A stretch of DNA of 64,000 nt from Nocardia cerradoensis NBRC 101014 (GCF_000308535.1 NZ_BAFW01000239.1:1-64000); one strand, 5' to 3'. Positions 33,056-43,129 are shown, counted from the stretch's first letter. The notes: a model not told the origin generated them from the sequence alone. Program-made: numbers and translations.

Positions 33056-34297
33056 TCACCGCTTCGGGGTCACTCCGATGAGAGTGGCCAGCTGGATGGC
33101 GACGGGGCTCAGGTTGAGCTTGTCCGGATCGGTCTTGGGCTTGGAATCCCACGGCTGCGGGACATTCGGATCGGCGTACTGCGCACGCGCGCCGCCGCGG
33201 ACGTCGGTCGGACTTCCGAACGGCACGTCGCATTTCGCGTCCGTGTTGAACGGGAAATCGTCGCGGGTGTCGTCGAAATTGGGATTCTGCGCCTTCATCT
33301 GGTCGAGAATGCGCTGAGTTCCCTCGTACCCGACGGTACAGGCCGGCGGATTGTTGGTTTCCAGCACCAGCCCGAAGTGGGTCGTGCCGTCACCGGGCGC
33401 GGTCGCCGAGCCACCGACCGACAGCAGCGGCAGCATCTGCAGCAGCGGCTTCAGTGTGTAGGTCTGCGGCGACACCGCCTGCAGCAGCAACCGCAGATTC
33501 GACAGATCCGTGGTCAACGGCTGCGCGCTCTGATCGAGCAACTTGCCGATCTGCTCGCCGGCGTCGGCGCCGGTGCCGATCAACCGGCGGATATCGGGAT
33601 CGTTGGCCCGCAACTGCACGGCGAGCCGATCCAGGCCGTCGCTGAAGGTGCGGATCGCCGGCGACTGGTCGGCCTGGGTACCGAGCACGGTCTGGGCGTC
33701 GCGGATCAGCTGCACGGTCTGCGGCAGCGCCTCGACGCCGGTCTGGGAGAACTTGTTCAGCGAATCGACGAGGATGCGCAGGTTGTCGCCCTGCCCGTCG
33801 AAGGCCTTACCGAGTTCGGTGACGGTCGTGCTCAACGCCGTCAGATCCGTCGTACTCGAGAAGTGGTTGACGCTGGCGAGCAGATCCTCGACCGGGATCG
33901 GGGTCTCGGCGCCGTCGATGACCGACCCGTCGCGCAGGTAGGGCCCCTTCGACGTCTCCGGCACCAGATCCAGGTACTGCTCACCGATCGCAGAACGGTT
34001 GGCGATCACGGCCTTGGCGCTGGCGGGGACCTTCGGCTTCCCGGAATCCAGCTCCAGATAGATCATCACGCCGTCGGGGGTGATATCGAGCGAGTCCACC
34101 CGCCCGACCGGCACACCGCGATAGGTGACCTCGGCGCCCTTGGACAGGTTGGCCGTCGTCTTCGCCTTCACCTTCACCTGGTACTGGCCGAAGCCGAGCA
34201 TGTGGTCGAGGTGAATGTACTTCGCGCCGACGAAGACCACACCGAGCACGGCGATCACCGCGAAGGCGATCAGCTGGTAGCGCACCAATCTACTCAT
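33056..34297 (-). CDS. mceF: MCE family protein MceF
   Basis: 413 residues. An N-terminal helix (LIAFAVIAVLGVVFVGAKYI) is followed by the MCE domain, with VKAKTTANLSKGAEVTYRGV and VGRVDSLDI, and a long helical region that forms the tunnel or needle of the Mce hexamer. Position as the sixth mce gene makes it MceF. The start overlaps the mceE stop by four bases. The C-terminus is Pro/Asp-rich and likely extends to the envelope. Confidence 0.92.
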   Translation of the reverse strand: MSRLVRYQLIAFAVIAVLGVVFVGAKYIHLDHMLGFGQYQVKVKAKTTANLSKGAEVTYRGVPVGRVDSLDITPDGVMIYLELDSGKPKVPASAKAVIANRSAIGEQYLDLVPETSKGPYLRDGSVIDGAETPIPVEDLLASVNHFSSTTDLTALSTTVTELGKAFDGQGDNLRILVDSLNKFSQTGVEALPQTVQLIRDAQTVLGTQADQSPAIRTFSDGLDRLAVQLRANDPDIRRLIGTGADAGEQIGKLLDQSAQPLTTDLSNLRLLLQAVSPQTYTLKPLLQMLPLLSVGGSATAPGDGTTHFGLVLETNNPPACTVGYEGTQRILDQMKAQNPNFDDTRDDFPFNTDAKCDVPFGSPTDVRGGARAQYADPNVPQPWDSKPKTDPDKLNLSPVAIQLATLIGVTPKR

Positions 34298-35532
34298 CGC
34301 GGCTTCACTCCCAACTGATCGAGAATCGACCCGATCGGGTCACCCGGCTTGGCGGGGGCCGGAGCCACCACGGTCGGCGGCAGCGGCACCAGCGACACCG
34401 TCGGCCAGCCCGGCCGCGGGCCGTTGCCGTTGTAATACGGATTGGTCGGATCCACCGGCACCGGCGGCCCGTACCTCGGCGGGATGTACACCGGATCCGG
34501 TTTGCCCACACCGAGATTCGACATCAGGACACCGATCTGCGTGTCCACCGAGAGCCAGGTGTTCACCGAACCACCGAAGGTCGATTTGATCGCCTCGTCC
34601 GGGAACGGATAGGTCAGCACGAGCGGGAACGCGGTCACCAGATCCGGCGCCGAACGGCCCAGCTCCTGCAGCGTCGGCCGCAGCGCCTGCAGATCGCGGA
34701 TCAGGTTGTCCTTGGACTTGTCCAGCACGTCGACACCGGCCTGGCCGACCCGGTCGAGTTGCTTCAGCAAGCCGATCAGCTGTGGCCGCTGCTGGTCGAG
34801 AATCTTGATACCGGCGGGCAGTTCGTCGAGGATCTTGCCGATCTGGTCGGACTGCTGCCCCACCCGGCTGGACAACGTGCCCAGGCTGTCGAGCGCGTGC
34901 TGGATATCGGCGACCTGCTGGTTGAGGCCGTCGATGAGGGTGTCGGCCTGATCCAGCAGCGAACGCACCCGGTTCTCCCGGCCGGCCAGCGCCTTGTTCA
35001 GTTCCACCACGATGGGCTGCAACTGCGCCACGCCACCGCCGTTGAGCAGCAGCGACAACGCGCCGAGGACCTGTTCGATCTCGACCGCGTGCCGGGTCCG
35101 GTCGACGGGGATGACCGCGCCGTCCTTCAACCGGTCGGGCGAGGCCTCGTCCTTCGGCGCCGAGAGCTCGACGAATTTCTCACCGAGCAGATTCGACTGC
35201 CGCACTTCGGCATGCGCGTTGGCGGGCAGCTTCACCGAGGAGTTGACCACCGTGTGCACGCTCGCGGTCCAGCCGTCGGGGGCGACGTCGATGGACTCCA
35301 CCCGGCCGACCGGCACACCCTCGACCTTGACCGCCGACTGCGGCACCAGATCCAGGACGTCGTCGAAACGCACGTCGATACGCATCGGATGGTCACCCAC
35401 ATCCGCGCCGCCGGGCAGCGGCACGCTGTAGATACCGTTCGAGGAGCACGAGCCCACCAGCATCGCGGTCACACCGACCACCGCGACGGCACCCAGTCCG
35501 CGGGCCGTCCTGCGGAATGCGAAGGGCGTCAT
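34294..35532 (-). CDS. mceE: MCE family lipoprotein MceE
   Basis: 412 residues. It has a signal peptide with the lipobox LVGSC (Cys about residue 29), which is typical for MceE and not for the other five. The MCE domain (MRIDVRFDDVLDLVPQSAVK, VEGVPVGRVESID) follows, then long helices. The stop and start overlap both neighbours by four bases. The Pro-rich C-terminus fits cell-wall exposure. Confidence 0.92.
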   Translation of the reverse strand: MTPFAFRRTARGLGAVAVVGVTAMLVGSCSSNGIYSVPLPGGADVGDHPMRIDVRFDDVLDLVPQSAVKVEGVPVGRVESIDVAPDGWTASVHTVVNSSVKLPANAHAEVRQSNLLGEKFVELSAPKDEASPDRLKDGAVIPVDRTRHAVEIEQVLGALSLLLNGGGVAQLQPIVVELNKALAGRENRVRSLLDQADTLIDGLNQQVADIQHALDSLGTLSSRVGQQSDQIGKILDELPAGIKILDQQRPQLIGLLKQLDRVGQAGVDVLDKSKDNLIRDLQALRPTLQELGRSAPDLVTAFPLVLTYPFPDEAIKSTFGGSVNTWLSVDTQIGVLMSNLGVGKPDPVYIPPRYGPPVPVDPTNPYYNGNGPRPGWPTVSLVPLPPTVVAPAPAKPGDPIGSILDQLGVKPR

Positions 35533-36815
35533 CGCTGGCCACCTTCCTGCTGCGACGGCGGCTGCCGATCCGACGGGGTGCCCGGAACGCTGCCGGGAGC
35601 CGGAGTGTTCTGGATGTTCTCACCGCTGAGGATGCCGAACGGCAACACCAGCGACGGCGTCTGCACACCGCTCTTGATCTGATCGGTGATCACCTTGCAC
35701 TGATCCAGGATCGGGCGCATCTGCCGGCTGATCGCATCGAATTTCGGGTCGCCCGGCCGCAATTGGCCGAGGTCGAGCATCTTGCAGACGGTGCCGAACG
35801 GGTTCTGCAGATCGGTGAAGTTGGCGCGCATGTCGAGCGTGCCGGACTCACCGTTGTGGATGTTGATCAGGTTGCTCAGCGCCACGGGCAGCACCGGCAG
35901 CGCGTTCGCCACATCCTGGCGCTGATCGGCCAGGGTCTGGGTCAGCTTGGTCAGCGCATCGGCGTTCTCGGCGACCAGGTCCCGGTTGTCGTCGATGAAC
36001 CGGGCGACGTCGCCGAGCGCGATCGACAGCAGATTCAGTGCCTGCCCGAGGTTCTCCCGCTCCCCGGAGAGGAATCCGGCCAGATCCGCCAGCTGCGTGT
36101 TGAATTGGCGCACCTGCTGGTCGTTGACCGCCAGCGTGTGCACGAAGACCTGCAGATTCTTGATCGTGTCGAAGATGTCGCCGCGCGCGTCCGATAGATA
36201 CCGGGCCGCGTGCGAGAGCTGGGTCAGGCTGTTGGCCAGCGCGTCCCCGTTCCCGGACAGATTCGCGGCACCGGTGCGGACCAGCTCGTTCACCGCGCCG
36301 TCCTTGTTGGCGCCGTTGGGCCCCAGCGCATCCGACAGTTCCTGGATGCTCTTGTACAGCCGGTCGACCTCGACCGGGGTCGCCGTGCGGTCGCGCGGAA
36401 TGGTGGCGTTGCGCGGCATCTTCGGCCCGCCCTTGTAGACGGGCGTGAGCTGGATGTAGCGGTCCGACACCACCGAGGGCGTGATCTGGGCGGCCTTGGC
36501 GTCGGCCGGAATGTTGTATTTCCGGTCGACGTGCATGGTGACCTTCACCTGATCACCCTGCGGCGTGACCGAATCGACCTTGCCCACCGGGACGCCGAGG
36601 ATGCGCACCTCGGAGCCCTCGTAGATACCGATCGACTTGTCGAAGTAGGCGGTGATCTTGGTGGTGTTGTAGCTGCTGAACAGCCACCACAGCACACCGG
36701 CGACGACCACCACGGCCACCGTGCCGAGGGCCAGGGCGATCTTGGTGCCGCGGCCGGATTCGCGGATCGCCGTCAGCGGATCCCGGCGCGATCCCTTACC
36801 GAGAGCAGCCTGCAT
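35529..36815 (-). CDS. mceD: MCE family protein MceD
   Basis: 428 residues. A basic N-terminus is followed by a membrane helix (LALGTVAVVVVAGVLWWLF), the MCE domain (ITAYFDKSIGIYEGSEVRIL, GVPVGKVDSV) and extended helices. The C-terminus is Gln/Pro/Ser-rich. It shares its first base with the end of mceC and overlaps mceE by four bases, so translation is coupled. Confidence 0.92.
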   Translation of the reverse strand: MQAALGKGSRRDPLTAIRESGRGTKIALALGTVAVVVVAGVLWWLFSSYNTTKITAYFDKSIGIYEGSEVRILGVPVGKVDSVTPQGDQVKVTMHVDRKYNIPADAKAAQITPSVVSDRYIQLTPVYKGGPKMPRNATIPRDRTATPVEVDRLYKSIQELSDALGPNGANKDGAVNELVRTGAANLSGNGDALANSLTQLSHAARYLSDARGDIFDTIKNLQVFVHTLAVNDQQVRQFNTQLADLAGFLSGERENLGQALNLLSIALGDVARFIDDNRDLVAENADALTKLTQTLADQRQDVANALPVLPVALSNLINIHNGESGTLDMRANFTDLQNPFGTVCKMLDLGQLRPGDPKFDAISRQMRPILDQCKVITDQIKSGVQTPSLVLPFGILSGENIQNTPAPGSVPGTPSDRQPPSQQEGGQR

Positions 36816-37825
36816 CAGTTGCCTCCCAGGGTGCGGATCGGCGGGCGGTTACCCGGAATCTCCGGCAGCGCCGGCGGGATCAGGTTGACGATCACCGCGT
36901 CGAACCAGCGCCCGTTGCCCAGCACGTTGGCGTACAGGCCGTAGAACGGCGCCGCCAGCTTCAGCGTCTTGGAGATGTTCTGCTGATTGTCGTTGAGCAT
37001 GTCGATGGACTTCTTCAGATTGGTCAGCGCCGGACCGATCTGCTGCTCGTTGTCGTGCACCAGCGCACTCAACTCGGCGGCAACGGTTTTCGCGCCGTTG
37101 AGCAGCTGCGAGATGGCCTGCTGGCGCACGTTCAACTCGGCCAGCAGCTCACCGCCGTTGGCGAGCAAACGCTCGAACTGCTCGTTGCGGTCGGCGAGCA
37201 CCTTGGTGGTCTTGTTGGTGGCGTTGAACAGGTGCTTGAGCTCTTCGTCGCGCTTGGCCAGCGTCTCCGACAGCCGGGCGACACCGTCGATCGAGCCGCG
37301 GATCTCCGGCGGGGTGCCGGAGAACGCGTCGGAGAGCACCCGGAAGCTGGTGGCCAGCTGCGCGGTGTCGGTCTTCTCGATGCTCGAGGCGGCGTCACTG
37401 AAGGCTTCGACCACGTCGTACGGAGAAACCGTGCGCGACAACGGGATTCGCTTGTCCGGATCGGCCGGGTGGGAACCCTTGGGATCCAGCGCCAGATACT
37501 TCTGCCCGAGCAGGGTCTTGATCTGGATGGACGCGGTGGTGGCATCGCCGATCCACGCGTCCTTGGTCCGGAAGTCGACCAGCACGCGGTCGCCGTCGAG
37601 GCGCACATCGGACACATCGCCGACCTTCACGCCCGCGACGCGCACCTCGTTACCCTTCTTCAGGCCCGCGGCCTCGGAGAATTCCGCGGTGTAACTGGTG
37701 CTCGCGCCGATGATCGGCAGCTTGTCCAAGAAGAACGCCGACAACGCGATCAGCAGCACCATGAACAAGCCGAGCCCGCCCATGAACGCCGGGCTGCGCT
37801 TGCCGAGGAGAACCCGGTCTTCCAT
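36815..37825 (-). CDS. mceC: MCE family protein MceC
   Basis: 336 residues from ATG 37825 (MEDRVLLGKRSP). One helix (GGLGLFMVLLIALSAFFL) precedes the MCE domain (EFSEAAGLKKGNEVRVAGVK, VGDVSDVRL) and a helical tail ending PEIPGNRPPIRTLGGN. The N-terminal extension in the same frame is Arg/Pro-rich and overlaps mceB, so I reject it. It overlaps neighbours by one base on each side. Confidence 0.92.
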   Translation of the reverse strand: MEDRVLLGKRSPAFMGGLGLFMVLLIALSAFFLDKLPIIGASTSYTAEFSEAAGLKKGNEVRVAGVKVGDVSDVRLDGDRVLVDFRTKDAWIGDATTASIQIKTLLGQKYLALDPKGSHPADPDKRIPLSRTVSPYDVVEAFSDAASSIEKTDTAQLATSFRVLSDAFSGTPPEIRGSIDGVARLSETLAKRDEELKHLFNATNKTTKVLADRNEQFERLLANGGELLAELNVRQQAISQLLNGAKTVAAELSALVHDNEQQIGPALTNLKKSIDMLNDNQQNISKTLKLAAPFYGLYANVLGNGRWFDAVIVNLIPPALPEIPGNRPPIRTLGGN

Positions 37826-38904
37826 CAGCGGCCACCCTTCCCGTGACAGCGCGGCGCCGGGTTTGTGTAAACCGGCTGATTCACCGTCGGCATCTGCGCC
37901 GGCAGGTTCAATTGCGGCGCATCCTGCACCCCGGGACCGGCGACGATGTCGATACCGCAGAGGTAGAACTGGAACCACGAACCGTAGCTGGCCGCGCGAC
38001 CCAGTTTCTCCATCTTGATCGGCAGATTCGTCAGGGCCTCATTCACCTCGCCCGAACGGTCGTTCAGGGTTCCGGTCAGCTGGTTCAGGCCGGCGATCGA
38101 CCCCTGCAGCGTCGGCCGGGTGGGAACCAGCAGATCCGCGGTCGCCGAGGCGAGGTTGCCCAGCGACTGCACCGCCGAGCCGATCGTGCCGCGTTCGGCG
38201 TTGAGACCGCTGACCAGCGCCTCGGTGTTGACGATCAGATCGTTGAGCTGACCGTCGCGAGCGTTCACCGCGTCCAGCACCTGGTTGAGGTTCTTGACGA
38301 TCTCGCCGATCACCGCGTCCTTGTCGGCGATCTTGTTCGTCAGGCTCGCGGTGTTGCGGACCAGATCGGTGATCGTGCCCGATTCACCCTGGAAGACCTG
38401 GATGATCTCGTAGGACAGCTTGTTCACGTCCTCGGCCGACAGCGTCTGGAACAGCGGCCGGAAACCGTTGAACAGGGTGGTGAGATTCAGCGCGGGCTTG
38501 GTTCGCTCCAACGGAATCGTGGCGCCCTTGGTGATCTTGCGACCCTGCTGGCCGGCGCCCTGCTCCAGCGCGATGTAGCGCTGCCCCACCAGGTTGCGGT
38601 AGCGGATGGTCGCGGTGGTGGAGGCGGGCAGCCAGTCCCGGTCGGTGATCTGGAAGTGCACCTCGGCCATGTTGCGGTCGACGACCGCCACCTTGGTCAC
38701 CTTGCCGACCCGCACACCGGCGATACGCACCTCGTCGCCCTTGTTCAGCGACGTCACATCGCTGAACCGCGCCTTGAACTCGGTGCCGCCGCCGGAATAG
38801 TTGGCGATGGTGAGCGCCAGGAACGCGGTCGCGAGCACTGTCACGAGCACGAAGATGCCCAGTTTGGTCAGGGGGCCGCCCAGACCACGCAACTTGGCCT
38901 TCAT
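37825..38904 (-). CDS. mceB: MCE family protein MceB
   Basis: 359 residues. KLGIFVLVTVLATAFLALTI is the membrane helix and FKARFSDVTSLNKGDEVRIA, GVRVGKVTKV the MCE domain. A helical region follows, then a C-terminus with two Cys (FYLCGIDIV and PRCHGKGGR) that may form a disulfide outside the cytoplasm. It overlaps mceA by four bases and mceC by one. Confidence 0.92.
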   Translation of the reverse strand: MKAKLRGLGGPLTKLGIFVLVTVLATAFLALTIANYSGGGTEFKARFSDVTSLNKGDEVRIAGVRVGKVTKVAVVDRNMAEVHFQITDRDWLPASTTATIRYRNLVGQRYIALEQGAGQQGRKITKGATIPLERTKPALNLTTLFNGFRPLFQTLSAEDVNKLSYEIIQVFQGESGTITDLVRNTASLTNKIADKDAVIGEIVKNLNQVLDAVNARDGQLNDLIVNTEALVSGLNAERGTIGSAVQSLGNLASATADLLVPTRPTLQGSIAGLNQLTGTLNDRSGEVNEALTNLPIKMEKLGRAASYGSWFQFYLCGIDIVAGPGVQDAPQLNLPAQMPTVNQPVYTNPAPRCHGKGGR

Positions 38905-40256
38905 CGCACACTCACCTCACTTCCACGCATCGCGGGGGCGCCGATCCGGCTCACCCAGCTGGGCACCTGATCGGGCGAAACCCCGTTCGCCGCACCGTAG
39001 ATCGCACCCAGGGTGTGCTGTTCGGCGGGTGAACCCATGGTCGTGGCGCCCGCTGCGCCGTAGACCGAGAACTGTGCCGCCGGCAGCTGACCGATGTTCT
39101 GCTCACCCGGATTCCGGGTCGGCGGCTGATAGGAACCGTCGTTGGCCGATCCGGTCGGATACTGACCGGGATCCACCCCGAGCGGATATTCGGGGAAACA
39201 CGCCGGCGGCCGGTTCGTGTCCAGCCAGCGCGGCTCGTCCTGGTTGGGCAGATAACGGCCACGCGGATTGGTGATCTCGATCGTCACCCGCGAACCCGGA
39301 GTATCGGTGCCCTTGCCGAAGAGGTTGTCGATGCGCGGCTTCAGCTGCGCGAAATTCTTCATCGTGCACGGGAACGACGGCGAATAGGTCCCCAGCAGTT
39401 CCAGCGCCTCACGCGAATCGGCCGCGACATCGATGATGTTGTCGTGGTTGGCCGTCAGGAAATCGGCGGTCTTCGACGACGTCGGGGTCAGAACCGAATA
39501 CAGCGTGTCCAACTGCGAACGCTTCTGCACGATGGTGGCATTCAGCGTGCGCAGATTGTCGAAGGCGTCGACCAGCTGCGGCAGCGCGTCCGAATAGGTG
39601 TCGGCGACCGTCGCGAAGGTGTGGATGTCGTCCTGCAGCTGTGGCATCACACCGTTGATATCGCGGAAGATGTCGTCCAGCCGATCGATGGTGTGGCCCA
39701 GTTCCTCACCCTGACCACCCAGCGCCTGCGACAGCGCGCCCAGCGTCGAGGCCAGGTACTGCGGCGGAATCGCCTGCAGCAGCGGCATGATCGAATCCAG
39801 CAGCTGGCTCACCTCGACCGCATTGCCGCTGGCGTCCTGATACAGCGTCATTCCCGCCTGCAGATGCTTCGGGCTGGGCTGCTCGGGCCAGACCAGATCG
39901 ACATAACGCTCGCCGAACAGGGTTTTCGGTAGCAGCCTGGCCGTCACATTGGACGGAATCTTCGACGCCTTGTCCGGATCGATCGCCAGATGCAGGGTCA
40001 CCTTGCCGTTGGCGGATTCACTGGAACGGACCTCGCCGACATTGACCCCGCGAACTTTCACATCCGCATTGCGGGTCAACGCGTTTCCGACCGTATCGGT
40101 GATCAGATCGACCTTGACCACCTTGACCCACACCTTGTTGTAGGCCGCGATCGTCGTACCGAGAAACAGCGCCATCACGACGAAGAACACGATGCCCAAC
40201 GTGCGGATTCGGAGTTTCTCGGTAGAGCGCCAGAATTGCACACTGCGCGCGCTCAT
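38901..40256 (-). CDS. mceA: MCE family protein MceA
   Basis: 451 residues. The helix RTLGIVFFVVMALFLGTTIA leads into the MCE domain (DLITDTVGNALTRNADVKVR, GVNVGEVRSS). A long helical region and a Pro/Gly/Asn-rich C-terminus follow. It is the first of the six mce genes and lies 61 bases behind yrbEB. The usual MceA lengths in mycobacteria are similar. Confidence 0.92.
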   Translation of the reverse strand: MSARSVQFWRSTEKLRIRTLGIVFFVVMALFLGTTIAAYNKVWVKVVKVDLITDTVGNALTRNADVKVRGVNVGEVRSSESANGKVTLHLAIDPDKASKIPSNVTARLLPKTLFGERYVDLVWPEQPSPKHLQAGMTLYQDASGNAVEVSQLLDSIMPLLQAIPPQYLASTLGALSQALGGQGEELGHTIDRLDDIFRDINGVMPQLQDDIHTFATVADTYSDALPQLVDAFDNLRTLNATIVQKRSQLDTLYSVLTPTSSKTADFLTANHDNIIDVAADSREALELLGTYSPSFPCTMKNFAQLKPRIDNLFGKGTDTPGSRVTIEITNPRGRYLPNQDEPRWLDTNRPPACFPEYPLGVDPGQYPTGSANDGSYQPPTRNPGEQNIGQLPAAQFSVYGAAGATTMGSPAEQHTLGAIYGAANGVSPDQVPSWVSRIGAPAMRGSEVSVR

Positions 40257-40317
40257 GCTCCCACCTTTCGGGACGCCGTCGTCATCGACCCGTCGGTCGC
40301 GCCGCGGTCCGGTCCGC

Positions 40318-41190
40318 TCATCCCGCGACTCGCACTGTCGTCGTCGTACCCCAGATCGCCAGGCTGAGGAAGAAGTCGAGGATGTTCACCAGCACGATCG
40401 ACGCACGTACCGCGCGTCCCACGGCCACACCGACGCCGGCCGGACCGCCGGTGGCGTTGAAGCCGTAATAGCAATGGATCAGGATGATCACGAAGGCGAA
40501 CACCAGCACCTTCACGAACGAATACAGCACGTCCTCGGGTGGCAGGAACAGACCGAAATAATGGTCGTACGAGCCCGTGGATTGCCCGTTGAACCACACG
40601 CTGATCTGCCTGGACGCGATGAACGTGCCGAGCAGGCCGACGATGTAGAGCGGAATCACCGCCACGAATCCCGCGATGACGCGCGTGGTCACCAGGAACG
40701 GCACGCCGGGTACCGCCATCACCTCGAGCGCGTCGATTTCCTCGGAAATTCGCATCGCACCCAATTGGGCGGTGAAACCACAGCCGACCGTCGCCGACAA
40801 TGCCAATGCCGCGACCAGCGGCGCCAATTCGCGAGTATTGATGTAGCCGGTCAGAAAGCCGGTGAGCACCGAACTGCCCAGGGCGTCGAGAGCTTTGAAA
40901 CCCTGCAGGCCGACGACGACACCGACCGAGGCCGACATCATCACCACGACGCCGATGGTGCCGCCGATGACCGCGAGTGCACCCGAACCGAAGGTCACCT
41001 CGGCCAGCAGCCGCATGACCTCCTTGCGGTAATGCACGACGGTGCGCGGAATCCACGCGATCGCCTTGGAATAGAACGACATCTGATCGCCGGCGCGATC
41101 GATGACATTCACCGGCGACTTGAGCGCAGCACCTACTCGGCGCATCCGCCTCGAAAAGATCGGAGAACGCTGGGAAACAACCATCGTCAC
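40318..41190 (-). CDS. yrbEB: MlaE-like permease YrbEB of the Mce importer
   Basis: 290 residues with about five or six membrane helices. The MlaE motif region GAMRISEEIDALEVMAVPGV is the cytoplasmic coupling helix that contacts the ATPase. GTG 41190 overlaps the yrbEA stop in GTGA, so translation is coupled; ATG 41184 is an alternative. With YrbEA it forms the permease dimer. Confidence 0.94.
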   Translation of the reverse strand: MTMVVSQRSPIFSRRMRRVGAALKSPVNVIDRAGDQMSFYSKAIAWIPRTVVHYRKEVMRLLAEVTFGSGALAVIGGTIGVVVMMSASVGVVVGLQGFKALDALGSSVLTGFLTGYINTRELAPLVAALALSATVGCGFTAQLGAMRISEEIDALEVMAVPGVPFLVTTRVIAGFVAVIPLYIVGLLGTFIASRQISVWFNGQSTGSYDHYFGLFLPPEDVLYSFVKVLVFAFVIILIHCYYGFNATGGPAGVGVAVGRAVRASIVLVNILDFFLSLAIWGTTTTVRVAG

Positions 41191-41981
41191 GAACCCTTGG
41201 CCGGGACGACCTGCAGGTACACCAACGTCAGAAGCAGATTGACGAAGAAGAGCACCAGGAAGGTGATCACCACGGATTGATTCACCGCGTCACCAACACC
41301 TTTCGGTCCCCCCTTGGGATTCAAACCTTTGTAAGCGGCGATCACGCCCGCGAGCAATCCGAAGATCAGAGCCTTGAATTCACCGATCCAGAGGTCCGGG
41401 AGTTGCGCCAGCGCGGAGAACGACGCCAGATAGGCGCCGGGAGTTCCGCCCTGCAGCAACACATTGAAGAAATATCCACCGCAGATGCCGACCACCGAAA
41501 CCAGTCCGTTGAGCAGCAGCGCCACCAGCATCATGCCGAGGACGCGCGGCACGACGAGACGCTGCACCGGATCGATGCCGAGCACCTCCATCGCGTCGAT
41601 CTCCTCGCGGATGGTGCGGGAGCCGAGGTCGGCAGCGACGGCCGAACCCGCGGCACCGGCGATGATCAGCGCGGTGACGACGGGAGCGGCCTGCTGCACA
41701 GTTGCCAGCACACTGGTTGCGCCGGTGAACGATTCAGCACCGAGCTGCTTGATAAGTGAACCGGTCTGCAATGCCACAACGGCGCCGAACGGGATTGCCA
41801 CCAGTGCGGCGGGCAGGATCGAGACGCTCGCGATGAACCACGACTGCTCGATGAACTCGCGCCATTGGAAAGGCCGGCGCAGGGTGTTGCGTGCCACGGA
41901 AATGAGCAGTGCAAATATGTTGCCGGCCTGCGCAAATCCCGACTCGACCGGAGTGCGCAGCCGTGCCAGGGGTTGATTCAC
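41187..41981 (-). CDS. yrbEA: MlaE-like permease YrbEA of the Mce importer
   Basis: 264 residues with several hydrophobic helices and the coupling motif GSRTIREEIDAMEVLGIDPV. The C-terminus ends in VVPAKGS. GTG 41981 is the start, 11 bases behind mkl. YrbEA is usually the first of the permease pair and the order here is the standard one. Confidence 0.94.
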   Translation of the reverse strand: MNQPLARLRTPVESGFAQAGNIFALLISVARNTLRRPFQWREFIEQSWFIASVSILPAALVAIPFGAVVALQTGSLIKQLGAESFTGATSVLATVQQAAPVVTALIIAGAAGSAVAADLGSRTIREEIDAMEVLGIDPVQRLVVPRVLGMMLVALLLNGLVSVVGICGGYFFNVLLQGGTPGAYLASFSALAQLPDLWIGEFKALIFGLLAGVIAAYKGLNPKGGPKGVGDAVNQSVVITFLVLFFVNLLLTLVYLQVVPAKGS

Positions 41982-41992
41982 GGTTGCGTATG

Positions 41993-43081
41993 TTACCCGT
42001 TGGTTGTGTCGTGTCGCACGGTGGTGTCGTACGTGCCGCCCTGATATTGCGGAGCGTTACCCGTATACGCCGGAAGGACTTGTGTATCGCCGTTCTCTTC
42101 CATCGACTCGCGGATCGCCACCTGCGCCGAATGCGGCAGGGTGTGCATGATCTCGAGCACGCGGCGGCGGCGGCGTTCCACGGCCTGGCGCACGGGCATG
42201 CCGGGGGTGGCCTTCATCTGCGGGATGATGCCCTCGACGTCCTCGGTGCCGTTGTCGTAGTGGCCGGCGTCGGCGAGCGCCTGCTCGCGCGCCATCTGGG
42301 CCTCGTCCTTCTCCTCCGACATACCGATCGGGCCGACCATGCGGCCGTTGAGGAACTGCTTGACCACCGGCTCCTCCGAGGTGAGCAGCACCTCGCGCGG
42401 GCCGAACATGACCAGCTGACGGCGGAACAGCATGCCGATGTTGTCGGGCACGCTACGAGCCAGGTTGATGTTGTGGGTGACGATCAGAATCGTCGCGTCG
42501 ATCTGCGCGTTGATGTCGATCAGCAGCTGCGACAGGTACGTGGTACGCACCGGGTCCAGACCGGAGTCGGGCTCGTCGACGAGGATGATCTGCGGGTCCA
42601 GCACCAGCGCGCGGGCCAGGCCGGCGCGCTTGCGCATACCACCGGAGATCTCGCCGGGCAGTTTGCCCTCGGCGCCGAGCAGACCGGTCAGCTCGAGCTT
42701 CTCCATCACGATCTGCTTGATCTCGGATTCGCTCTTCTTGGTGTGCTCGCGCAGCGGGAAGGCCACGTTGTCGAACAGGTTCATCGAACCGAACAGCGCG
42801 CCGTCCTGGAACAGAACGCCGAACAACTTGCGGATCTCGTAGAGCTCCTTGTTGGAGCAGGTGGTGATGTCGGTGCCGTCGATGTAGATCGAGCCGCGCT
42901 CGGGGCGCAGCAGACCGATCAGCGACTTCAGGAAGACCGACTTACCGGTACCGGAGGGGCCGAGCAAGGCGCTGACTTCCCCCGTGGGCAGGGTCAGAGT
43001 GACATCCTGCCAAATCCGCTGGGACCCGAAAGATTTCGTAACACCTTCGGTCCTGACCTCGACGCCCACGTCGACCTCCAT
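41993..43081 (-). CDS. mkl: Mce importer ATPase Mkl (MceG)
   Basis: 362 residues, the size of mycobacterial Mkl. Walker A is LLGPSGTGKSVFL, the signature is ISGGMRKRAGLARALV, Walker B is ILVDEPDSGLDP and THNINLA follows. A C-terminal extension of about 100 residues (GMSEEKDEAQMAREQA, VRQAVERRRRRVLEIMHTLP) is typical of the Mkl group. ATG 43081 is chosen over an upstream in-frame stretch that overlaps a palindromic operator. It heads the whole mce operon here and energises it. Confidence 0.95.
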   Translation of the reverse strand: MEVDVGVEVRTEGVTKSFGSQRIWQDVTLTLPTGEVSALLGPSGTGKSVFLKSLIGLLRPERGSIYIDGTDITTCSNKELYEIRKLFGVLFQDGALFGSMNLFDNVAFPLREHTKKSESEIKQIVMEKLELTGLLGAEGKLPGEISGGMRKRAGLARALVLDPQIILVDEPDSGLDPVRTTYLSQLLIDINAQIDATILIVTHNINLARSVPDNIGMLFRRQLVMFGPREVLLTSEEPVVKQFLNGRMVGPIGMSEEKDEAQMAREQALADAGHYDNGTEDVEGIIPQMKATPGMPVRQAVERRRRRVLEIMHTLPHSAQVAIRESMEENGDTQVLPAYTGNAPQYQGGTYDTTVRHDTTNG

Positions 43082-43129
43082 ATTTCTTCTGACGAGCGCC
43101 CATGGCCGCGTCACCGTTATTTCAGCGCG

